Of a DNA stretch of 27,077 bases, positions 1 through 8,100 are shown piece by piece. Origin of the DNA: Gemmatimonadota bacterium. GTDB taxonomy: Bacteria; Gemmatimonadota; Gemmatimonadetes; Gemmatimonadales; GWC2-71-9. A program made the position numbers and the translations under genes. Every line of letters begins with the position of its first letter. The first letter of the stretch is position 1. The notes beneath the pieces are model-generated. The model was not told the origin of the DNA. It saw only the letters and a list, made by a program, of their open reading frames with translations, and made no database searches. The stretch spans positions 1 to 27,077 of the forward strand of contig QHTS01000087.1 in the NCBI GenBank assembly GCA_003220905.1. The letters are read 5' to 3'.

Positions 1-1
1 G

Positions 2-595
2 AAGCACGTCGTGGGGTTGTTGCAGCCCGACGCCGGAGACGTCATCGTTGACGGCCGCGCGGTATCGACGCTCGAGCGGGACGCCCTCATGGCGCTGCGC
101 CGCGAGATCGGATTCGTGTTCCAGTTCGCCGCGCTGTTCGACTCGATGACCGTGTTCGACAACGTGGCGCTGGGCTTGAGGCGGCGCGACCTCTCGGACG
201 ACGAAATCGCGGATCGCGTACGCGAGGCGCTGGCGGTCGTGGACCTGACGGGCGCGGAGGAGAAGCACCCGGCCGAGCTGTCGGGCGGGATGCGCAAGCG
301 GGTGGGCATCGCACGCGCCATCGCCCTGCGTCCCCGCTACCTCCTGTACGACGAGCCCACCACCGGCCTCGACCCGGTGACCTCGGCGGTGATCGACCAG
401 CTCATGGTGCGGACCCGCGAGCATCTCGGCGTGACCGGCATCGTGGTGACGCACGACATGCGGAGCGCCTATGCCGTCGGCGACCGCATCGCCATGTTGT
501 ACGAGGGCAAGATCCGGCAGGTGGGTACCGTGGCGCAGATCCAGCAGTCGGAGGATCCCGTGGTCCGCCAGTTCATCGAGGGACGCCCCGCGTGA
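2..595 (+). CDS. mlaF: MlaF-like phospholipid ABC transporter ATPase (5' truncated)
   Basis: ATP-binding subunit of an Mla-type ABC transporter that moves phospholipid between inner and outer membrane, acting at the cytoplasmic face of the inner membrane. The frame is open from base 2, so the start codon and the Walker A loop lie left of the window; 197 residues are visible. Seen here: Q-loop FVFQFAALFDSMTVFDNV, ABC signature LSGGMRKRVGIARA, Walker B YLLYDEPTTGLDP and H-loop VTHDM. The FDSMTVFDNV stretch and LSGGMRKR wording are typical of the MlaF branch. Its stop overlaps the GTG start of the MCE gene by four bases (GTGA), which ties the two into one operon. A permease (mlaE) is expected just upstream but cannot be seen. 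Confidence 0.9.
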   Translation, partial: KHVVGLLQPDAGDVIVDGRAVSTLERDALMALRREIGFVFQFAALFDSMTVFDNVALGLRRRDLSDDEIADRVREALAVVDLTGAEEKHPAELSGGMRKRVGIARAIALRPRYLLYDEPTTGLDPVTSAVIDQLMVRTREHLGVTGIVVTHDMRSAYAVGDRIAMLYEGKIRQVGTVAQIQQSEDPVVRQFIEGRPA

Positions 596-1599
596 AGCGC
601 GAGAACGAATTCGCCGTCGGCTTGGTCGTGATCGCGGCGTTCGCGGTCGTGGTGGCCGGCGCGTTGTGGCTGTCGGGCGCGCATCTCGGCCGCACGGAAG
701 CGGTGTACACGGCCCGGTTCCGCACCGTGGGGGGGCTCGGCGTGGGCGATCCGGTGGTGCTGCGGGGCGTACGGGTCGGCCGGGTCGAGGCGATCCGGCT
801 CGCCTCCGGCAACTGGGTGGAGGCGGATCTGAAGATCTACGCTGGCGCGCAGCCCCCGCCCAGGCCGGCGGTGATCGCCGCGTCGGCGTCCCTGTTCGGC
901 GAGTGGGCGGCCTCGCTCGTCTCGCTCGACCAGCTCCCGAACGATCCCAATATCAAGCAGGCGATCGCGGAGGCGCAGACGGCGGGGGGCGGGAAATGGC
1001 CGGGCGCCACGCTTCCCGACATCGGCCAGCTCACCGCGCAGGCGAGCCGCATCGCGACGGACATCGCGACCGTGTCCAGCCGGATCCAGACCGCGTTCGA
1101 CTCCGAGGCCGTGCTCGAGCTGCGGCAGTCGATCAAGGATTTCGGCCAGGTCGCCGACAAGCTGGTGAAAGTCACGAACGAGCAGGCCGAGGTGATCGGA
1201 TCGGTCGGGTCGAACCTGCGCCAGGGCTCGGACGTCCTCGCCAAAGCGGCGACCAACCTGCAGGCCACCCTGGGGCGCGTGGACTCGGCGACCAACCAAG
1301 GTCAGCTCGCGACCATCCTGAACAACTCCGCGACGACCAGCGCCAACCTGCGGTCGGCGTCACAGGACTTCCGCGACCTGCTCGACGCCGCCCACAAGAA
1401 CCAGGAAAGCCTGGTGCGCGTCCTGGTGTCGGCCGACAGCGTGATGTCGCGCATCGCGAACCGCAGCGGGACGCTCGGCCTGCTGGTGTCGGACTCGACC
1501 TTGTACCGCGAGACCACCCTCACGATGATCCAGCTGCGGCAGCTCCTGTCGGACATCCAGGCGAACCCGCGGAAGTATTTCTCGTTCAGCGTCTTCTAA
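592..1599 (+). CDS. mlaD: MlaD-like MCE-domain protein
   Basis: Periplasmic lipid-binding partner of the preceding ATPase. The 335-residue product starts at GTG 592, overlapping the mlaF stop. It has a short basic N-terminus (KRENE), one membrane anchor at about residues 7-27 (FAVGLVVIAAFAVVVAGALW) and then an MCE domain at about 36-110, containing ARFRTVGGLGVGDPVVLRGV and VGRVEAIRL, the family's hallmark strand-turn pattern. The rest (about 150-320) is rich in Ala, Gln, Ser and Asn with heptad-like spacing, consistent with a long helical segment as in MCE proteins that form hexameric tunnels. Longer than E. coli MlaD (about 180 residues), as is common outside Proteobacteria. The substrate is inferred from family membership only. 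Confidence 0.88.
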   Translation: MKRENEFAVGLVVIAAFAVVVAGALWLSGAHLGRTEAVYTARFRTVGGLGVGDPVVLRGVRVGRVEAIRLASGNWVEADLKIYAGAQPPPRPAVIAASASLFGEWAASLVSLDQLPNDPNIKQAIAEAQTAGGGKWPGATLPDIGQLTAQASRIATDIATVSSRIQTAFDSEAVLELRQSIKDFGQVADKLVKVTNEQAEVIGSVGSNLRQGSDVLAKAATNLQATLGRVDSATNQGQLATILNNSATTSANLRSASQDFRDLLDAAHKNQESLVRVLVSADSVMSRIANRSGTLGLLVSDSTLYRETTLTMIQLRQLLSDIQANPRKYFSFSVF

Positions 1600-1604
1600 G
1601 GCAA

Positions 1605-1704
1605 ATGCGGATTTCGGAATGCGGAATGCGGAATTGCAGTGAAGGTTCGCTCGCCTCACGACCTCCCCTGTACATTCCGCATTCCGAATTCCGCATTCCG
1701 CATT
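1605..1704. repeat. R1: 100 bp element of inverted GCGGAAT heptamers around a 44 bp core
   Basis: Left arm: four head-to-tail heptamers (ATGCGGA, TTTCGGA, ATGCGGA, ATGCGGA) at 1605-1632. Core at 1633-1676. Right arm: four heptamers of the complementary sequence (ATTCCGC or ATTCCGA) at 1674-1701, ending in ATT. The arms can pair with each other. A second copy lies at 2978-3077 in the opposite orientation. It ends 22 bases before the NUDIX start and begins five bases after the mlaD stop, so it fills the whole gap between the two operons. No transposase lies next to it. Confidence 0.9.
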
Positions 1705-1726
1705 GGGTGAGGGGCGGGGGGATGGG

Positions 1727-2209
1727 ATGAAGCGCAAGCAGCGCCGCGCCCAGCGGGAGACCTCGGCGGGCGGGGTGGTATTCCGGCGCGGATCGGACGG
1801 CGAGCCGCGGTTCCTGCTGATCCGCGATTCCTATCGCAACTGGGGGTTCCCCAAGGGCCACCTGGAACCCGGTGAGCCCCCTGCCGACGCCGCGCGCCGC
1901 GAGGTGGCCGAGGAGACCGGGCTCCAGGATCTGGTGCTGCACGGCCCGATTCGCGTGATCGACTGGTACTTCCGATTTCGCGGCAAGACGATCCACAAGT
2001 TCTGCCACTTCTTCCTGTTCGAGTCGAGGCGCGGCGAGTGCGTGCCGCAGACGGAGGAAGGCATCAGCGACTGCGCGTGGTACAGCCCCGAGGACGCCCG
2101 CCGCACCATCTCCTACGACAACGCGCGCGCGGTGCTGGAGCAGGCGACCGCGATGGTGCACGCCCTCGCCCACGTGGTGGACCGCGCCGCCCCGGAGCAG
2201 CCCGCATGA
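1727..2209 (+). CDS. NUDIX hydrolase
   Basis: NUDIX-family pyrophosphohydrolase of 160 residues. The NUDIX box G-x5-E-x7-REUxEExGU is complete at about residues 43-65: GHLEPGE, seven residues, then REVAEETGL. The N-terminus RETSAGGVVFRR and the following FLLIRDSYRNWGFPKG are typical of the Ap4A/(di)nucleotide hydrolase branch, but the substrate cannot be read from sequence. I chose ATG 1727, preceded by a G-rich SD-like stretch (GAGGGG at 1710-1715). An in-frame TTG at 1703 would put the first residues inside repeat R1. The gene overlaps the next one by four bases (ATGA), so the two are translationally coupled. Confidence 0.88.
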   Translation: MKRKQRRAQRETSAGGVVFRRGSDGEPRFLLIRDSYRNWGFPKGHLEPGEPPADAARREVAEETGLQDLVLHGPIRVIDWYFRFRGKTIHKFCHFFLFESRRGECVPQTEEGISDCAWYSPEDARRTISYDNARAVLEQATAMVHALAHVVDRAAPEQPA

Positions 2210-2976
2210 CCGCCGTCGTGCCGGTGTTCAACCCTCGCGCCGAGCCGCGGCGGGCGGTGAAGCGCGGCTACCCGCGCGATGCGGGGAGCGTGCGGCTGTG
2301 CCGCACCCTCGCGGCAGTCGAGCGACTGCTGTACCAACGCCTCGTTGACGCGGTGGTGCTCGACGTGAAGACCGCGCCCGCCGCCGCGCTCGCGTTGCCG
2401 GCTCGGTTTCCCCGCATCCCCATGTTCGTGCTGTCGGCCCTGCGGCCCGACGACGGCCCGCTGCTCGCCGCCTGCGATGCGGCGGGGTTCGCCGGCATGC
2501 TGGTCGAGGGGGTGGACAACTCGGTGGCGGGGGAGTGGATCGCGGCCCGTACGGCGCAGGTGGCGCGACGCGAAGCGCTCGCCGATGCGCCCAAGCTGCT
2601 CCGCCTCACCGATCGGCTGCAGCTCGCTGCCTGGGACGAGGTGCTCCGCCGGGTCGGCTTCCCCACACAGACGGGCCAGGTGGCGGCGGCGCTGCGGGTC
2701 ACACGGGAGCACCTGTCACGTGAGTTCGCCGCCGGCGGCGCTCCCAACCTGAAGCGGGTCATCGATCTGGCGCGCACGGCGTGCGCCGCCGATCTGCTGG
2801 GCAATCCCGGGTACACGGTGCGGGCGGTGGTGCACATCCTCGGCTACGCGTCGACCAGCCACCTCGCGGGGGCGGCGCGGCGCGTGGCGGGAACGACGCC
2901 GCAGGAGCTGCGGGCGGTGGGGGCGCGAGGCGTGCTTCAGAGATTCATAAGAGGAAGGACGCGGTCGCGGATATGA
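2206..2976 (+). CDS. AraC-type HTH protein with receiver-like N-terminal domain
   Basis: Predicted transcription regulator of 256 residues. The C-terminal part (about 150-245) has the double helix-turn-helix layout of the AraC family: VAAALRVTREHLSREF, then RTACAADLLGN, then VRAVVHILGYASTSHLAGAA and TTPQELR, matching the family's second HTH and final G-x-TP-x-x-R signature. The N-terminal half contains VDAVVLDVK, FPRIPMFVLSALRPDDG and GFAGMLVEGVD. These sit where beta-3 Asp, beta-4 and beta-5 of a response-regulator receiver would be, but without the conserved Lys, so it may be a degenerate receiver. It starts at ATG 2206, overlapping the NUDIX stop. The stop codon lies two bases before repeat R2. 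No target operator is visible. Confidence 0.75.
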   Translation: MTAVVPVFNPRAEPRRAVKRGYPRDAGSVRLCRTLAAVERLLYQRLVDAVVLDVKTAPAAALALPARFPRIPMFVLSALRPDDGPLLAACDAAGFAGMLVEGVDNSVAGEWIAARTAQVARREALADAPKLLRLTDRLQLAAWDEVLRRVGFPTQTGQVAAALRVTREHLSREFAAGGAPNLKRVIDLARTACAADLLGNPGYTVRAVVHILGYASTSHLAGAARRVAGTTPQELRAVGARGVLQRFIRGRTRSRI

Positions 2977-2977
2977 A

Positions 2978-3077
2978 ATGCGGATTGCGGAATGCGGAAT
3001 GCGGAATGTACAGGGCAGGTCGTGAGGCGAGCGAACCCTCACTGCAATTCCGCATTCCGCATTCCGAATTCCGCATT
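2978..3077. repeat. R2: inverted copy of the 100 bp element R1
   Basis: Same architecture and length as R1: heptamers ATGCGGA, TTGCGGA, ATGCGGA, ATGCGGA at 2978-3005, core, then four complementary heptamers at 3047-3074 plus ATT. The reverse complement aligns to R1 without gaps over about 99 bases with about five mismatches by eye. Only two mismatches fall in the 44-base core, so the core is conserved as well as the arms. It starts two bases after the HTH gene's stop codon. Confidence 0.9.
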
Positions 3078-3078
3078 C

Positions 3079-3106
3079 TTGTGATATTCCGCACTCTTGT
3101 GATAAG
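3079..3106 (+). promoter_or_regulatory. candidate promoter for the atpAGDC operon
   Basis: A -35-like TTGTGA at 3079-3084 and a -10-like GATAAG at 3101-3106 are separated by 16 bases. Each matches the sigma-70 consensus at four of six positions. Transcription would start near 3113 and give a leader of about 20 bases. The -10 box overlaps the palindrome at 3097-3114. This is a pattern match only. Confidence 0.35.
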
Positions 3107-3114
3107 TTTCACAA
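3097..3114. promoter_or_regulatory. CRP/FNR-family-like operator upstream of atpA
   Basis: Perfect palindrome TTGTGA-TAAGTT-TCACAA, i.e. TGTGA-N6-TCACA, the exact half-site and spacing of E. coli CRP sites. It lies 19 bases before the atpA start codon. A second copy of one half-site (TTGTGATA) occurs 18 bases upstream at 3079-3086 in direct orientation. The position over the presumed -10/start region would suit repression. The binding protein is unknown, and the palindrome could instead act as a small RNA hairpin. Confidence 0.5.
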
Positions 3115-3133
3115 TCTCCTAACCGGCATCCCA

Positions 3134-4674
<1,541 letters not shown>

Positions 4675-4675
<1 letters not shown>

Positions 4676-5607
4676 TGGCGAAGCCCCGCGAGCTGCGCCG
4701 CCGCATCAAGTCCGTCCAGAGCACGCGCAAAATCACGAAGACGATGGAGCTCGTGGCCACGTCCAAGCTGAAGCGCGCCCAGGACCGCGTCGTCGCGGCG
4801 CGGCCGTACGCGACCGCCCTCGCCGAGGTCATCGGCGACCTCTACGCGCCGGAACTGGCGGAGCGGTTTCCCCTGCTGCGCCAACCGGCGCGGGACGGGC
4901 ACGGGCGCCGGGTGGCCCTCGTGGTCATCACCGCCAATCGGGGGTTGTGCGGCGCGTTCAACGCCAACCTGATCCGCGAGGCGCGGCGCCGGATCGAGCA
5001 GCTCGAGGCCGAGGGGACCGGGGTCGACCTTCATCTCATCGGGAAGAAGGGGATCACCTACTTCAAGTTCGCGAAGCGGGCGGCGGCGTCGCAGCGGACC
5101 GACGTGGGTGACAAGCCCAAAGCCGAGCATGCGGCCGAGATTGTGGGTCCACTCATGAGCCAGTTCGAGGCGGGGGCGCTGGATGCGGTGGAGGTGGTGT
5201 TCGCCCAGTTCAAGAGCGCGGTGAGCACCCCGCCCACGACGCTGCGCATCCTCCCGATTACCCCTCCCCGGGCGGACGGGCGGACGGGCGGACGGGCGGA
5301 CGCGGTGCAGTCACAGACCGCCAGTCCGGCTGACCGCCCGTCCGCCGCCTTCTATATCCTCAAGCCGTCCGCCGACGCGATCCTCGAGCAGCTCCTGCCG
5401 CTCTACGTGCGCAATCAGTTGTACCGGGCGCTCGTGGAAACCGCGGCGGCGTTCCTCGGCGCGCAGCGGACGGCGATGAAGAACGCCACCGACAACGCCG
5501 GCGAGATCATCGAGCTGCTGCAGCGCACGTACAATCGGGCGCGGCAGGCGCAGATCACCCAGGAGCTGGCGGAGATCGTCGGCGGGGCGGAGGCTCTGAA
5601 AGGATAG
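4675..5607 (+). CDS. atpG: F1 ATP synthase subunit gamma (with in-frame insertion)
   Basis: Central rotor shaft of F1, 310 residues. The N-terminal helix (RRRIKSVQSTRKITKTMELV, residues 7-26) and the C-terminal helix (NQLYRALVETAAAFLGAQRT onward) are canonical, as is the Rossmann-like middle with ITANRGLCGAFNANLI. Residues about 199-224 (Gly/Arg/Ala/Asp-rich, then Gln/Ser/Pro-rich) are not part of the family. They are encoded by four octamer repeats and an inverted partner at 5270-5347. The insertion falls where E. coli gamma has a variable acidic loop, so assembly is probably tolerated. The start ATG 4675 overlaps the atpA stop by one base. Confidence 0.96.
5270..5347. repeat. octamer repeat element inside atpG
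   Basis: Four perfect head-to-tail copies of GGGCGGAC at 5270-5301 are followed by about 30 bases of non-repetitive core and then GACCGCCCGTCCGCCG at 5332-5347, which is complementary to two of the octamers with one mismatch. The unit is eight bases, so each copy is read in a different frame, yet the whole stays open and in frame with atpG. Confidence 0.85.
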
Positions 5608-5610
5608 CGC

Positions 5611-7086
5611 ATGGCGACGAGAACCAAGGAAGGCCCGAAGCAGCCGGCCGACGAGACGAAGCAGAACGTGGGCAAGGTCGTCCAGGTCATCGGCCCCGTG
5701 CTCGACGTGGAGTTCGAGCCGGAGCACCTGCCGGAGATCTACAATGCCATCGTGATCGACCACCGCGGCAACGGCGAAGGGGGGGGCACGCCCTCGATCC
5801 GCTTGACGGCCGAAGTGCAGCAGCACATCGGACGCAACCAGGTGCGCGCCGTGGCGATGACGTCGACCGACGGCGTGGTGCGCGGCATGGAGGTGGTCGA
5901 TACCGGCACCCCGATCACGGTGCCGGTCGGCCCGGCGGCGCTCGGTCGGATCCTCAACGTACTCGGCGAGCCGGTGGACGAAGGCGATCCGATCTCCTCC
6001 GATGCGGAGCGCTGGCCGATCCACCGCGAGACGCCGAAGTTCGTCGACCTGGAGCCCAAGACCGAGGTCTTCGAGACCGGGATCAAGGTCATCGACCTGA
6101 TCGCCCCGTTCGTGAAGGGCGGCAAGATCGGCCTATTCGGCGGGGCCGGGGTGGGGAAGACGGTCATCATTCAGGAGCTGATTCACAACGTGGCGATGGG
6201 CCACGGCGGCCGCTCGGTGTTCTGCGGTGTGGGGGAGCGCACCCGCGAGGGAAACGATCTCTATCTGGAAATGAAGGAGAGCGGGGTCCTCAAGTCCTGC
6301 TCGCTCATCTACGGTCAGATGAACGAGCCCCCGGGCGCGCGGCTGCGGGTAGGCCTGACGGGCCTGACGGTGGCCGAGTACTTCCGCGACGTGGAAGGCC
6401 AGGACGTCCTCGTGTTCATCGACAATATCTTCCGGTTCACGCAGGCGGGCTCCGAGGTATCGGCCCTGCTCGGGCGGATGCCGTCGGCGGTGGGCTATCA
6501 GCCGACACTCGCCACGGAGATGGGCGAGCTGCAGGAGCGGATCACCTCCACCAAAAAAGGGTCGATCACGTCGGTGCAGGCGATCTACGTCCCCGCCGAC
6601 GACCTCACCGACCCGGCGCCGGCGACCGCGTTCTCGCATCTCGACGCGACCGTGGTGCTGTCACGTCAGATCTTCGAGCTCGGCATCTATCCCGCCGTGG
6701 ATCCGCTCGCGTCGTCGTCGCGCCTTCTGGACGCGCAGTACTTGGGGGAGCGCCACTACAAGGTGGCGGTCGAGGTGCAGCGGATCCTGCAGCGCTACAA
6801 GGACCTCCAGGACATCATCGCGATCCTCGGGATGGACGAGCTGTCCGAGGAAGACAAGCAGCTGGTGGCGCGCGCCCGCCGGGTGCAGCGCTTCCTCTCG
6901 CAGCCGTTCTTCGTGGCCACCCAGTTCACGGGTCTCGAGGGCAAGTACGTGAAGCTCGAGGACACGATCAGCTCGTTCGAGCGGGTCGTGGCCGGGGAGT
7001 TCGACCACCTGCCCGAGCAGGCCTTCTACATGGTGGCCGGGATCGACGAGGCGCTGGAGCAGGCGAAACGTCTGGCCGCGAGCTGA
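5611..7086 (+). CDS. atpD: F1 ATP synthase subunit beta
   Basis: Catalytic subunit of F1, 491 residues. P-loop GGAGVGKTVI (about residues 175-184), catalytic glutamate region GVGERTREGNDLY, Walker B region DVLVFIDNIFRFTQAGSEVS, and the DELSEED-equivalent loop read as MDELSEEDKQLV, which couples to gamma and epsilon. The N-terminus carries about 20 extra, mostly charged residues (MATRTKEGPKQPADETKQ) before the conserved GKVVQVIGPVLDVEF, a modest extension. An SD-like AAAGGA sits at 5599-5604, seven bases before ATG 5611, within the last codons of atpG. The gap to atpG is three bases and to atpC about three bases. Confidence 0.98.
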   Translation: MATRTKEGPKQPADETKQNVGKVVQVIGPVLDVEFEPEHLPEIYNAIVIDHRGNGEGGGTPSIRLTAEVQQHIGRNQVRAVAMTSTDGVVRGMEVVDTGTPITVPVGPAALGRILNVLGEPVDEGDPISSDAERWPIHRETPKFVDLEPKTEVFETGIKVIDLIAPFVKGGKIGLFGGAGVGKTVIIQELIHNVAMGHGGRSVFCGVGERTREGNDLYLEMKESGVLKSCSLIYGQMNEPPGARLRVGLTGLTVAEYFRDVEGQDVLVFIDNIFRFTQAGSEVSALLGRMPSAVGYQPTLATEMGELQERITSTKKGSITSVQAIYVPADDLTDPAPATAFSHLDATVVLSRQIFELGIYPAVDPLASSSRLLDAQYLGERHYKVAVEVQRILQRYKDLQDIIAILGMDELSEEDKQLVARARRVQRFLSQPFFVATQFTGLEGKYVKLEDTISSFERVVAGEFDHLPEQAFYMVAGIDEALEQAKRLAAS

Positions 7087-7089
7087 GTG

Positions 7090-7338
7090 ATGCACGTCAC
7101 CGTCGTTTCGCCCGAGCGAGCGGTATTCGATGGGTCCGCCGACGCGGTCGTCGCGCCGGCGTACGACGGCCAGGTCGGCATCCTGCCGCGCCACGCTCCG
7201 TTCCTGACGTTGCTCGGGACGGGTGTGTTGCGGGTGCAACAGGGGAGCGCGTCGAGCCGCTTCCAGGTGGCGGGAGGATTCCTCCAGGTAGTCGGCGATG
7301 CCGTCAGGGTCGTCGCCGATCGGGTCGACGCGTCTTGA
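7090..7338 (+). CDS. atpC: F1 ATP synthase subunit epsilon, short form
   Basis: Epsilon subunit, linking gamma to the c-ring. Only the N-terminal beta-sandwich is present (82 residues from ATG 7090): HVTVVSPERAVFDG, VVAPAYDGQVGILPRHAPFL and the final FLQVVGDAVRVVADRV. Most bacterial epsilons are 130-140 residues and end in two helices that can extend and inhibit ATP hydrolysis. Here the frame stops right after the last strand, with no sign of frameshifted remains downstream. A GTG at 7087 directly abutting the atpD stop is an alternative start. Short epsilons are known in some other lineages such as Chlorobi. Confidence 0.92.
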   Translation: MHVTVVSPERAVFDGSADAVVAPAYDGQVGILPRHAPFLTLLGTGVLRVQQGSASSRFQVAGGFLQVVGDAVRVVADRVDAS

Positions 7339-7425
7339 CAGATCCGCGCCCCGCTTTTAGCGATGTGCGGCCGTTTGCTTCACTCGTCGCGCCCTTGCAC
7401 GGTTCCCTATAGGGGAGGCTCCCAC

Positions 7426-7974
7426 ATGCGGAAGTGGATCGGCAGTGCCCTGCTCCTTGCCGCCGTGGCGTTCATCCCGGCAGAACTCGTAGCCCAGCGG
7501 CGCCCTGCGGCCCGTCCCGCCACCCGCGCGCAGCGCCCCCGATTCGCGGCGGAGCTCAATTGGAGTAGCGACTTTGACTTCGGAATCGGCGCCCGGGGCG
7601 TGTTCGGGCTGCAGTCGCTGTTTCCCAAGGTGCCGCTCGATGGTAGCGTCTCGTTCGACTACTTCTTTCCGAGCCATCCCAGCGGCACCAGCTTACACTA
7701 CTGGGAGATCAACGGCGACGTCGCATACCGGTTCACTGTCCCGGCCAGGAGTTCCTTTCGTCCCTACGGCGGCGGTGGCTTGAACATCGTCCACGTCTCA
7801 AGCAAGGTCACCTTCGGGGGTCAAACCATCAGCGGCTCCGACACCAAGGTTGGACTGAACCTGCTCGGCGGTACCACGTTCAAGGTGAAGGGCACGATCA
7901 CCCCGTTCGTGGAAGCTCGCGGGGAGCTCGGTGGGGGTAAGACGTTCGTCCTCACGGGCGGCGTCCGCTTCTGA
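7426..7974 (+). CDS. small outer-membrane beta-barrel-like protein
   Basis: Secreted protein of 182 residues. The signal peptide MRKWIGSALLLAAVAFIPAE ends near LVAQ (about residue 24). A short basic Arg/Ala/Pro stretch follows, then alternating hydrophobic/polar strands (AELNWSSDFDFGIGARGVFG, VSFDYFFPS, YRPYGGGGLNIVHVSS-like segments) ending in a C-terminal aromatic (GGVRF), the classic last-strand signature read by the BAM machinery. This resembles OmpW/OmpA-type eight-stranded barrels, but no specific family can be named. I chose ATG 7426 because of the signal peptide and the SD AGGGGAGG at 7411-7418. A TTGACA at 7335-7340 overlapping the atpC stop could be a -35 box, without a good -10. 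Confidence 0.75.
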   Translation: MRKWIGSALLLAAVAFIPAELVAQRRPAARPATRAQRPRFAAELNWSSDFDFGIGARGVFGLQSLFPKVPLDGSVSFDYFFPSHPSGTSLHYWEINGDVAYRFTVPARSSFRPYGGGGLNIVHVSSKVTFGGQTISGSDTKVGLNLLGGTTFKVKGTITPFVEARGELGGGKTFVLTGGVRF

Positions 7975-7990
7975 TCCATTGACTCTCGGC

Positions 7991-8019
7991 GCGGCCCGTC
8001 CACTTGGTGGGCGGGCCGC
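7991..8019 (+). terminator. strong hairpin after the barrel gene
   Basis: Thirteen-base arms 7991-8003 and 8007-8019 around a TTG loop, paired throughout except for one G-U wobble. It lies 17 bases after the stop codon at 7974. No long T-run follows (GTCGCTTTG), so it may be a weak intrinsic terminator or an mRNA 3'-end stabiliser. Confidence 0.6.
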
Positions 8020-8100
8020 GTCGCTTTGCGCGCGCGGAACGATGCCCGGTCGGCTGGGTACCTGTTTCACGCTGACCCGGATTGACGGAAGGAGCCGAGC

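Noticed and set aside
1605..1704. CRISPR-like array from regularly spaced heptamers
   Set aside because: Units are seven bases with no spacers, and arms are inverted around one core; no cas genes are present.
2781..3122. Plus-strand open frame reading across the HTH gene end and R2
   Set aside because: It is a repeat-derived frame (recurring NAECG/FRIPHSEFRI-type peptides) overlapping the HTH gene out of frame.
7405..7414. Palindrome CCCTATAGGG before the barrel gene as an operator
   Set aside because: Only ten bases, overlapping the SD; too short to distinguish from chance.
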